A stretch of DNA of 64,000 bases from Mrakia gelida (taxonomy: Eukaryota > Basidiomycota > Tremellomycetes > Cystofilobasidiales > Mrakiaceae), in assembly GCA_024345305.1 (NCBI GenBank), contig BRON01000006.1, positions 1,860,001 to 1,924,000 on the forward strand. Reading direction: 5' to 3'. A model generated the notes under the pieces. The model ran no database searches, was not told the origin of the DNA, and saw nothing but the letters and a program-made list of their open reading frames with translations. Positions 36,007 to 48,408 of the stretch are shown in pieces. Positions within the stretch are counted from its first letter, which is position 1. Every line of letters starts with the position of its first letter. The translations under genes and the position numbers were made by a program.

Positions 36007-36472
36007 GTCTGCTGGACGTTTGGAGGGAGGAGAGGGAGAGTCGGTGAGCTCGAATTCCTGAAGGCGGGAGGGAGGGGAGGCGCAGTTGGCGGGAAGGATT
36101 TTTTGGGGTTGGGGTTCGAGTGCCTACGAGGCTGGGAAGGTTTGATTGACATGTCTATGTTCAAGAAAGATCGCTCTTTATCGCCTCGTTCTGAGGGAAG
36201 GAAGCTCTTGCGTTTCGTGGCTCGTCCCTCGACTCGACGCGTCTCGAACTCCCTCCTCCTCTTCCCTTCCCTCTCTCTCGGCTCGCGAACTCGCAAGCTC
36301 CATCCAAAAGCTGATCGACATTCATCTTCAGACTCCTACACCAAACCTCCTCCTCAAAACCAAACCAAATCAAAGCTAAACACCCTCGACCGACCGCTCA
36401 CGCCTCGGACTCAAGACACGACCTTCTCTCCTCCTCCCCCTCGCTCTCTCTTCTTCTCCCACCATCCCCAGC
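36007..36472. other. Intergenic, SOF1 upstream and zinc-finger gene 3' region
   Basis: 466 bases between two minus-strand genes. The left part is the SOF1 promoter and leader; the right part (36240-36470) is pyrimidine-rich on the plus strand. The plus ORF across it (about 225 codons) is a Pro/Ser shadow without splice support. Confidence 0.45.
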
Positions 36473-38465
36473 CTAGAACAGATCCGCCGCCGCAGCCCTC
36501 TTCCTCCCCTTCCCAGCCGCACCCCCACCAACCCCATTCTCTCCCTCATGATCCAACTTCTCTCCCTCTCCCTCTCCCGCTCCCTCAACCTTCTTCTCGG
36601 CGTTCTCCTCCTCAGGCGGCGGCGTAGCATAAGCGTACCTCGCCGACTTGGCTCTCCTCTCCTCGGGACTGATGTCCGTGATGGGGTAGAGGAGACCTGT
36701 CGTTGAGAGGGCAGCGGGACCACCGGAGGAGGGGAGTTCGACGATGGACGCGTTGGGGACGGTGGAAGACGAGGGAGGAGGAGGGAGACCGTTGAGGTGG
36801 GGAGGGAGGGGGAGACCGTGTGGAGGAGGAAGGAAGGAGGAGTTGGGGGGAGGGAAACCTCCGTTGGGTGGGGGGAAGGAGGGTGGGGGAGCACTGTGAG
36901 AGAGGAGAGGTGGGAAGAGAAGGAGGAGGAGGGTTAGTTTCCGAGCTGACGAGCGCGCGAGAGAGAACAGAGCCGCAAGCGAACGAGTTGAGAACTCGAC
37001 AGAGGAGGGGGACTTGGAGAGTGCTCGTGACTCCAGAGACAGAAGAAAGAAACTCACCCGAACTGAGGAGGAGGGAAGTTGAATCCAGGAGGAGGGAATC
37101 CGAAGGGAGGAGGGCCAGGAGGTCGAACGGAAGGAGACGAGCCTGCGACTGCTGGAGATTGAGGAGGGAGAGGAGAGTGACCAGGAGGAGGAGGAAAGCC
37201 GCCTGGAGGGAAGGGAGGGAGGGGCATTCTGTGAACGAAGGGAAGAGATGGTGGGCAGGGAGAGAAGGGAAGGGAGGAGAGGAGGTGAGCTCGACGTTTC
37301 GTTTGGTTGCTCGCGAGCTTCTACAGCCGAGACGATACTTCAAAAGACGGCGGCGTCGTCTACGGAGTGTATTTCAACGCTGAAAGAAAGAGAGAAACGA
37401 TGCTCACCCAGGCTGCCAACCAGGAGGAGGACCAGGGAATCCAGGGAAGGGAGGTCTGAATCCGCCAGGAGGAGGCATTCCCATTCCGGGAGGAGGCATG
37501 CCCATCCCAGGAGGAGGGAACGGGTAAGGAGGCATTCCAGGCTGCTGAGGAGGAGGTATGAATCCAGGATAAGGCGACTGAGGGAGACCGTACGGCGAGG
37601 ACATCGAAGAGGGACCGGTGGGAGGGATTCGAGGACCGGTGGGAGGTCCTGAAGCAGCAGCGAGAGCTTGGGCTGCCGCTCCGCTCATAAGAGCCTTATG
37701 AGCGGCGAGTTGAGCTTGGAGTTCGGCTTCCGAGAGAGGGACTGTGCTGTACTTTGGACGTTTTGCGACGGGTTTGAGAGTGGGAGCTTCGGGGACGATT
37801 CCTGCTTCCTCGTCCTTACGTCGACGGTACTCCTTGAGAGTGTCGGCAGGGAATCCTTCCATTCCGAAGATCTCGACGTCGTACCCATCTCGACCGGGAA
37901 GAGTGTTGTCGAGCCTGCAATAAGAGAGGAGGTACGAAGAGAGACGGGGTCAGGAAGGAGAGGGGAAGAGACGAGCGGTTGAAGGTGAAGGAGGGGAAGG
38001 GAAGGAGGTTGAGACTGACTTGTCTGGCTCGAGCTTATGGACCTGTTGAACGTGAACTGCGAGACCTCCAGCTGTGTTGAGCTTCCTAGGACAGTGTCGA
38101 CACTTGAAGTGCTTGGCCTTTTGATGCTGCATCAGAACTGGAACGAAGGGAAAGAGGTCAGCTCTTTGCGATCTCGTCTCGGACGGACACCTCTCTCGAG
38201 CTCCATCCAGCCAACAAGAAGAGCTCAAGATGCAAAAGAGACATCCTGAGAAGCGCGTAGAGACAAGAAGAAACGAGAGCTCACCTTTCTCATCCTCAAA
38301 CTCTCGCTCTGGAAGGAAGGAAGAAAACAAAGGACGGAAGGAGGTCAGCTCAGCTCCAGGTCGTTCGTCTCTCCCCCTCTCCTCTCGTCTCCCGTCCTAC
38401 TGACCACAGTAGTAGCAAACTGGCTTGTGGACGACCTTGTTGGCCTTGGACTTCTTCTTGGCCAT
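36473..38465 (-). CDS. ZNF207/BuGZ-like C2H2 zinc-finger protein
   Basis: The N-terminus has two closely spaced C2H2 fingers: KPVCYYCG plus [20 protein letters not shown], then [20 protein letters not shown]. These are followed by [27 protein letters not shown] and TLKEYRRRK. This block is characteristic of ZNF207/BuGZ, a spindle-associated protein that binds and loads the checkpoint protein Bub3. The rest is Pro/Gly-rich low complexity ([17 protein letters not shown], about 37470-37530), which in BuGZ drives phase separation. In animals a GLEBS motif binds Bub3; I did not find a clear GLEBS here. The tail is acidic then basic ([13 protein letters not shown]). Start ATG 38465 ([15 protein letters not shown]), stop TAG 36473-36475; about seven exons, the first finger being split by two introns. 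The Bub3 role is family inference. Confidence 0.85.
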
Positions 38466-38610
38466 CTTGAAAGAGAGGAGAAAGTTAAGAAGGGAGGGAG
38501 AGACGGGGGTGAGAGAAAGGAGAGGAGGGAAGGGACTCGAAGCTGAAATCGATTCGGACGGCGGCAGATGGGTGAGCTCGACCTTCCTTCCCTCTCCTCT
38601 AGCAACGGCC
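38466..38610. promoter_or_regulatory. Short bidirectional promoter, zinc-finger gene / MSM1
   Basis: Only 145 bases separate the divergent start codons, so both promoters and leaders share this stretch. No TATA-like element was seen. Confidence 0.6.
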
Positions 38611-41420
<2,810 letters not shown>

Positions 41421-41739
41421 TTATGAGGGCTTGCGGATCTCATTCGCGTTTTGCGAGAACGGGAAGTTTGCGGATGGTGGCGGGGGGAGCGGAGGCAAGA
41501 ATTGTGAGACGCGTCCGTCGAGGAACTTCCACAACGCGTCCGTCTCGACGCTCTTTCCTTCCCTGCTCTCCTTCCCACCTCACAGTATCTCTCACGCCTA
41601 TCGCGAACCGATTAGGCAATCAAGCATACCGTGTATCATCCTCCTCCCTCTTCAGTCTCTAACTACTCCCTCACCCTCCTAACTCCCTCCCTCTCTCACC
41701 TCCTCCCCTCCCCTCCTCCCCAATCTCCCATCATGAGCT
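41421..41739. other. Convergent intergenic region, MSM1 / YIF1
   Basis: 319 bases shared by the 3' UTRs of two convergent genes; pyrimidine-rich on the plus strand from 41520. No coding signal or RNA gene was seen. Confidence 0.5.
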
Positions 41740-43932
41740 CTACACCCAAACCAACAACCCCATCAAAAACACCTGCGCCACCGCCACGAAGATCAGGAAC
41801 CTCACTCTCGTTGTTCGTTGAGCGTGGGTGATGGTATGCGAGGTGTTTGCTGAGACCGAGACGGGCGAGGAGGACGGGTCGGGGAGGACGACGTATTTCA
41901 GGGAGCGGAGCTGGTGGGGAGTGAGGTGGATGGAGGGGAGAGGAGGGAGAGGTGGAGGGAAAGGAGGAGGTGTGAGTTTGTGGGACGGACAGGGCGGAGA
42001 GGGAGAGGGAAAGGGAGGAAGAGAACGATGAGGGAGGGAGGGAGAGAAAACTTACGAGGAAGAACGCATTCGCTGCAACCGTGTAGAGGAACACTGCCCA
42101 CCAGACCAGTCGACCTGGGTTGAGGAGGTTTACGAGGAGGACGAGGATGATCCTGCAAAGACCAACGAACGAAACAGATCAACCCGAAAAACGACGCGTC
42201 AGTTCCGTTCCCGTCTGGTCCTCGTCCTCCGTCCCTCCTCACCCCCTCAAACAAGGCTGAAACTCGCACTCACCCAACAAACTTGTACCCTCCATACATA
42301 GCCATCTCCAAACTCCCACTCACACCCGTCGCTCCACCTCTCACATCGAGCAGGTACGTTCCGAGCTTGATCGCGATGAACTCGAGGAGGACGACTCCGA
42401 GGGCCTTGGAGGCTGTGACTCCGAGGAGTTCTGGACGGAAGGCGGAGCGGAGACCGTGAGTGATGGTGGAGAGGAGGGTGTAGGTGACTAGGGCCATGGC
42501 TGGTTGGAGTGGGAAGGGGAGGGAAGGAGTGCGAGGGAGGGAAGGAAGGGGAGATGGTGAGCTCGCGAACGAAGACGAACGAGGCCAGAGGAGAGGGAAC
42601 GGAGGACGAACTGGGGATGTAAAGATCAGGAGCGTTGATGTCGTCTCGCGGTGGCAGCCATCCTTCGCTCTGAGCTCCTTCTTGAGCGCGACGGACCTGT
42701 TTCGTTCGAAGAGAGGAAGGGAGGGAAGGTCAGCTCGAGCTTCGTCCGTTCGCCTTTTACGTCGCGAGAACCTGCCGCCCTTTTTGCTCAATCTCAGCTC
42801 TTCCTTCATAGCCCATAGCCTCTCCTCTACCTCGGACTCGATGTTGAGTATCGGGGCCACCTTCTCGTCACGAACGAGCGCACGACACGAACGACGACGG
42901 AGGGAAGGAGGAAAGAAGAGAGCTCACCGATCTAGCCCACTTGCCATGCCTCCACGGCCAAAGCAGCACTCCGAGCTTCTTGATCACGTACCCGTTCGTC
43001 ACAGCGAAGGAGTGTTTCAGAAGAGGCACTGGTAGATGGCGAGTGAACTGCAAGGGACGAACGAAAGGAAAGGGAAACCGCGGCGTCGACGAGGTCAGCT
43101 TCAGGTCGTTCGACCCATCCCTCTTTCGCCGACTTCGCTCTTTCAGCCTCCCCAGCGAGGAAGATGCGGCCCAGAGGATAAGAGGAGCTACTGACCGTCT
43201 TCTCCATATAATCATGACCCGCTGCCACTGCTGACTTCCCGAACTGCATTCCCATCTGAGTGGTTGCGTCGTTGATCCCCCAAAGAGGAGCTCCTCCTCC
43301 TTGTTGCTGCTGATGTTGCTGTTGAGATCCCATGTTCCCTAGAGGCTGGTGTTGCTGCTGCTGTTGTTGTTGAGGGTAGCCGTACGCTGAGAGGAAGAAG
43401 GAAGAGGAGGGAGAGAAGGGGTCAGGGCGCGGTGACGAGGGATGGTGACGGGAGATGAGCTGAGCTTCGGGGAGGAGGCGACAGAAGAGATCGAAAGGAG
43501 GGTCGGAGCGAGGAGGGTCGAATCGAGAGAGTGCATATATGCGCTTGAGAGTGAGAAAAGGAAGCGAGCAGGACGACGTGGAGCTCTGCTCGCTCGATGG
43601 GTCGAGTCCAGCTCGAGACGGAAGCGAGACCCTCCTTCTTCCCTCTTTCTCGCTCTCGTCTTGCCCAAAGACATGATTCTGAACTCACGCGAATGGCCGT
43701 AGCTCCCTGACGATGCCTGCTGCTGGTGATGCTGCGGCTGTTGCTGTTGCTGTCCCTGGAGGTTGACTGGCGGAGAGGAGTATCTCATGTATCCTGATTG
43801 ATCTGGAGGGAGATGAGCTCCATACGCCGTTTGAGGAGGAGATTGATCCAGAGGAGAGAGCGTAGGTTCAGGAGGATGGAAAGGAGCTCGAGGGATAGGA
43901 TGCTGGAGTTGAGGGGAAGTATACGACGACAT
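41740..43932 (-). CDS. YIF1: YIF1, ER-Golgi vesicle transport membrane protein
   Basis: Polytopic protein of COPII vesicles that works with Yip1 and Rab GTPases in ER-to-Golgi fusion. The cytosolic N-terminus is Pro/Gln/His-rich (QQQQQPQHHQQQASS; GNMGSQQQHQQQQGG). The Yif1 core follows: INDATTQMGMQFGKSAVAAG, HLPVPLLKHSFAVTNGYVIK, KKLGVLLWPWRHGKWAR, and DDINAPDLYIPSMALVTYTL, which enters the first membrane segment. Further segments are ASKALGVVLLEFIAIKLGTY, MYGGYKFVGIILVLLVNLL, WWAVFLYTVAANAFFLLRSL and a C-terminal FLIFVAVAQVFLMGLLVWV. Start ATG 43932 (MSSYTSPQLQHPIPRAP); stop TAG 41740-41742. About ten exons. Confidence 0.92.
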
Positions 43933-44162
43933 GGGGAGAAGCTCGAGAGGGACTGTCGTGGTTGGAGGGCAGAGGAGACAAGGGGAGGGCTAACGAACTC
44001 AGGTCCGAAAACGATAAGGATTTTGTAAGGAGGAGAGGGGAGCTTGAACCGCAACGACCACCCTCTCTCCTTCCCTCCCTTCGTCTTCCTCCCTCAATCT
44101 CGGTTCTCCTTCTCTCCCTATACACACGCGCGGACAGTCACTCTACCAGTTGAACACTCAGG
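43933..44162. promoter_or_regulatory. Divergent promoter region, YIF1 / CK2 beta
   Basis: 230 bases between divergent start codons. The right half is pyrimidine-rich on the plus strand (leader of the kinase subunit gene). Confidence 0.5.
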
Positions 44163-46078
44163 ATGGACGACCTCTCTACGGGCTCTGACTCGGACTACTC
44201 AAACTCGTACGTCCTTCCCCCTCTTCCGAGACCCTTCTGTCGGTCGAGCCCAGAGCTCTTTCATGGCCCCTACGAGAAGATATGCGCGTCTCTGCAGTGA
44301 CTTCAGGCGGAGCTGCAGAGAATAGACTGTCGCTCATAGGCAGCATTCTGGTGTAGCTGCGACGAGGAGGTAGTAGAGAAGAGAGAGAAGGGAAGAGCGA
44401 CGACACCTCGTCCCTTCCCCTCGTTGAGCTCGTTTCTTCCTTCACGTCGATCTCTCCTTCTCCTCTCGTGGTTCTCCTCTACTCTTACACGCTCTCTCAG
44501 CATGCATATACTCTCCCTCTCTTCGACTCTTGATCCACTCTCTTGAAACCATCTTGCTGACTCTCCTCGTTCTCCTCCTCTCACTCTCTCACCTCCTTCG
44601 TCCTCCCTCCCTCCTACCCCTTCTTCCCCTTATCGCTCTCTCGACATCATCTCTTCCATCACCCTCTCCCTAGCTGGATCACCTGGTTCCTCTCCACCAA
44701 AGGAAACGAATACTTTGCCGAGGTCGACGAGGACTACATCCTCGACCGATTCAACCTCACAGGACTCAACTCGGAGGTCGTGCAGGAATACCCTCGAGCG
44801 TTGGAGTTGATCACAGATAGCCTGGGTGAGTACATAGGGACGATCCGAGCTTGAGAAGAGACGGTCCTGGTGGGGCGAGAGTGGAGAGGCAGAGAAGGAC
44901 GAGCGGAAGGAGCTCGGCTTAGGAGGGAGGAAGGACGGTCGAGCTCGACGTTCAGCGCGAAGAGCTCTCCTTCGTTCCTTCTACCTCTCTTCTACAGTCT
45001 GCTCGCTCGCTCTCGTTTTATATTTTGCTACACGAACTCGCAATCTTAGAGCTGACTCGTTCCTATCGGTTCCTTCCTTCTCGCAGCCGAGGAGGACCTC
45101 GAAGACGACGTTCGCGAATCCATCGAAACCTCAGCTCGCTTCCTCTATGGTCTCATCCACGCCCGATACATCGTCACTTCTCGAGGGCTGGGCAAGATGG
45201 TCAGTCACTATTCCTGACCCCTCTCTTCATCTCGTCCGATCCCTCTTCAAGAACTCGATCTGACTGAACCTCTCTCTCTCTTCTCCCTCCCTGCCCTCCT
45301 CGCCTCGCTCTCCTTGCCTCAGATGGAGAAATACAAGAAAGCCGACTTCGGACGATGCCCTCGAGTCTACTGCTACTCCCAACCTCTCCTCCCCGTCGGC
45401 CTCTCCGACATCCCGTACCAGAAAGCCGTCAAGCTGTACTGCCCTCGCTGCGAGGACATCTACTCGCCAAAATCGAATCGACATGGATCTATTGACGGAG
45501 CTTACTTTGGAACTAGTGCGTACCACTCTTCCCATGACTCTCTTTCTTTCAACGTGAGCGAAGAGCTCGTTTCGCCGGTTCCCTCGAACGAGAGAGCTGA
45601 CCATTTCCCGTCCTCCTCCCCGTGTCCGTTCGTCCACCCCCGCCAGCCTTCCCCCACATGCTCTTCATGGTCTACCCTCACATGATCCCCACCAAAACCC
45701 CTCCCGTTCCCCCAGGCAACACCTCCCACCTTCCTCAGTACAACCAGCACGGTCTCATCCCCAAGGAAGGACCCACAGGCGTTGGACTCGTCTCAACAGC
45801 AGCGGCTGCGAGCCAGGCGGAGAGGTACAGGCCTAAGATCTTTGGATTCCAGGTGCACGAGGTGGGGAAGCTGCAGAGGTGGCAGGAGGGGGTTAGGGAT
45901 CGGTGAGTGCTCGCAGAGCGTTTTGAGGGAGGAGGGGAGGGGAGCGAGATGGAACTGAACTGACGCGTTTCTCTTCTTTTTTCCTGCTCGGCCCGATGCT
46001 CCTCTTCCTGACGAAAACAGACAGATCGCTCGACTGGAGGAACTTGAGAAGGAGGAAGGGGGAGGGACCGGTCTTTAA
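44163..46078 (+). CDS. CKB1: Casein kinase 2 regulatory (beta) subunit
   Basis: Beta subunit of the CK2 tetramer, which stabilises the kinase and directs substrate choice. Exon 1 encodes [15 protein letters not shown]. After a long intron (about 44207-44672) exon 2 gives [20 protein letters not shown] and [15 protein letters not shown]. Next come the helix [37 protein letters not shown] and [12 protein letters not shown]. The zinc ribbon is CPRVYC with CPRCEDIY, and the dimer region is [18 protein letters not shown]. The tail reads [18 protein letters not shown] and ends [18 protein letters not shown]. An insert [18 protein letters not shown] lies after the zinc ribbon. About six exons. Whether it is the CKB1 or CKB2 type cannot be told by eye. 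Stop TAA 46076-46078. Confidence 0.92.
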
Positions 46079-47063
46079 CTCTTCCCATCCCATCCCGTTC
46101 CATCTCGTCCGTTTCGTCTCGCTGCATTGCTTTTCTTTTCTCTCGTTCCCTCCTTCCTTCTTTCTTTTTGGGCCCTTTCTTTCACTCAACCTACCTACGT
46201 ACGTACCTATGTCTATCCCTATCTCAATCACTATGCTCCCATCTTTCCACTTCGTTTGGTCCGGGCCTGGGAAGGAGAGAAGACGAAGGACGCGTCGAAG
46301 ATGGCCGAAAGGAAACGAGGCACGCGCTCGTTCGTTCGTCCGCGAGGGGGGGGGGGGGGGGGGGGGTTCACACGAGTTCTTTCGAAGATCGCTTGGACGG
46401 AGCGAGGACGAGGTATACGAGATGGATCGAAACTGCGTCCTACATCGTCAACTCGTGCAAGGTCTTCCGTCCGCCTCGTTCTCCCCTCCTTTCTACACTC
46501 GCCCTCTCCGCCTCATCTTGTTCGTCCCACGCATCCCATCGACCCGTCCGCTTGCTAAAGAGTTCGCGCTCGCGCTTGAGCGTTACGAGGGAGGGGGAAA
46601 GGCGAGGCTGCGAAGAACGAGAGCGACGAAAGAAGACGACGACGACGACGACGGATTTCAGCTGAGGTTTGAGATGAGATGAGGTTCGAGGGAGGTAGGA
46701 AGAGATAAGGGACTACGCACGAGGAGTGGTGATGAGTGAGAGGAGAGGAGTCCGGCCGAAGGGAGATCGTGATACGAGGCGGGACGTGGCGGTGGACGGT
46801 TGCGAGGGACGTTGGGATTGAGGAGGAGAGGAGAGGGGATGAGGAGGACATGTTTGAGGGTGGCGTATGTGGTTGAGAAGTGTTGTGGCAATGATGGAGT
46901 GGGAGGGAGGCGAATGACGGGGAGAGAGGGAAGAGACGTGGGAGGGGAGGTGTTCGACGTGTCGCGAACTCAACTGCGAAAGGAAGGCCAGAGCACGAAC
47001 GCGAAAGAGTCAGTCACGTCTCGAAGAGTGGAAGAGAAAAAGGGATACGAGGTACCACTCACC
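46079..47063. other. Convergent intergenic region with a poly-G tract
   Basis: 985 bases between CK2 beta and the F-box gene. It holds a 21-G run (46346-46366), a GAC repeat (about 46636-46654) and, on the minus strand at about 46700-46975, Pro/Ser/His-rich open frames that may be a lost or alternative 3' exon of the F-box gene (see that entry). Large plus ORFs here (up to 228 codons) have poor codon bias and cross the G run, so I do not call them. Confidence 0.45.
46346..46366 (+). repeat. Poly-G tract (21 G)
   Basis: An uninterrupted run of 21 G on the plus strand in non-coding DNA, likely length-variable and able to form G-quadruplex structure. Confidence 0.9.
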
Positions 47064-48275
47064 TCAAAGCTCAAGCTTCACCGAGATCAACGCTCTCCTC
47101 GCCGCGTTTATAGCCTGAACTCCAAGCTCGACCTGCTTCTTCTCGACCTCCGTACGAACGACGAGGACGAGGTGTCCAGGCCTCAAGGCATCGAATCCCA
47201 TATCTCCATCTCCCACCAGTTTGAGGAACGACGGGAGTTGGCCTCTCATGAGAAGGGTCGCAAGATGAAGACGAAGTTTGATGGGCCGACGCGGATTCGA
47301 GTGCGGGATCTCGATGTGAAGGTTCGTACGAAAGTCGTCCCTCCAGAGAACGAGCCAGCCCTTCATGCCGACGACATCGATCCTGTTCCAGTCGGAGTTG
47401 AGCCTGTGAGGGAGGAAATCGATGTACTTGATCGGCTTGTCGACGGGTCGATCCGAGGCCTCGTACTCCATTCTGGTGGGATTGAGGAGCGGAAGGACTT
47501 GGTGTAGGACTTGAGCGACGAGTTTTGGACGGGAGATGGAGAAGACGAATTGGAAGGTGTCGAGTAACAGTCTTGATTTGTGGAATCCTAGCATTCTCGA
47601 GAGGGAGAGCTCGAGTTCTGTCGCCTGTTGGTGCTTTTTCCAGTCGAGGGAGGAGAAGGAGGTGAGGTTGAGGGAGAGGGTTTTGATTTGGGAGAGGGAG
47701 AGGTAGGAGTAGATTCCAGTCGTTTTGGAGATGGGGATCTGTTCAGAAAGGAGAGAATCTCTAGTGAGCAGAGGCGAGAGGACGTAAGCCAACATCGACA
47801 GACGCGAAGACTCACAAGGTCGTCGTTCCTCAGGCAGAACAGCAGCTTGAGCGCGTCCAAAGAGGTAAGGTGGACGTTTCGGTACAAAAGAGACGAGGTG
47901 CATGCCAGCACATCGTACGAGACCCGTCCTAGAGCGGCGAGGGTGGGAACGTCGGCGGCTGCGAAGACGAGAAGAAGGACCTCTCAGGGGAATTGACGAG
48001 CGAAGGGAGCGAGCTGGAAAGGAGTAAGAGAAGAAGAGAAAGGTTGAGCTTTCTAGCTTCTCGAAGCTATCACGAAGAGCGAGGTATGCTCACCTCTGAA
48101 ATCGTAGCTTGAGCTGGAGAAGCAGAGCCAGCGACGTTCTTGGGCTGAAAGAGAAGGGGGAAGGAGATCGAGAAAGGGGAGAGGTCAGTTTCCGACTCTC
48201 TCGCTGGCTCCCTCGATCGTACAAACTCACTGCATGGAGCTCGGTCTTGATGAAAGATCCTTCGGTGGATGACAT
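47064..48275 (-). pseudogene. F-box protein gene interrupted by an in-frame TGA
   Basis: Exon 1 from ATG 48275 reads MSSTEGSFIKTELHA and exon 2 PKNVAGSASPAQATISE, both with clean splice borders. Exon 3 continues in phase LAPFARQFP, then TGA (47984-47986), then in the same frame EVLLLVFAAADVPTLAALG and RVSYDVLACTSSLLYRNVHL: an F-box in which the stop falls on the position after the FP/LP dipeptide that opens the domain. Exon 4 (about 47742 to 47064) is long and intact (IPISKTTGIYSYLSLSQIKT, then GDMGFDALRPGHLVLVV, ending RRALISVKLEL). A single C-to-T change from CGA would create the stop. The final TGA is directly followed by a textbook intron (donor at about 47062, CTGAC, acceptor near 46975), hinting that the ancestral gene ran further. 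Options: recent pseudogene, readthrough, or sequence error. Confidence 0.6.
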
Positions 48276-48408
48276 GGTGAGAGTGTGGCAGAAGTGAGAA
48301 AGATGCGGATCAGGGTACTCGTGGTCGAAGGAGAGAAGGAGGGAAGTCGAAAGTGAGCTTCCTCGTTCCGCCAACTTCATCTCCTCCTTCTCCCTTCCCC
48401 TTAGATAT
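48276..48408. promoter_or_regulatory. Short bidirectional promoter, F-box gene / COG5
   Basis: 133 bases between divergent start codons; it contains TTAGATATATGG immediately at the COG5 start. Confidence 0.5.

Noticed and set aside
36007..36627. A 225-codon plus-strand ORF between SOF1 and the zinc-finger gene
   Set aside because: Pro/Ser-rich, no intron structure, and its 3' half is antisense to the recognised zinc-finger gene.
46000..46682. A 228-codon plus-strand ORF after CK2 beta
   Set aside because: It starts inside the last CK2 beta intron, crosses the 21-G run and has low-complexity composition; no family or splice support.
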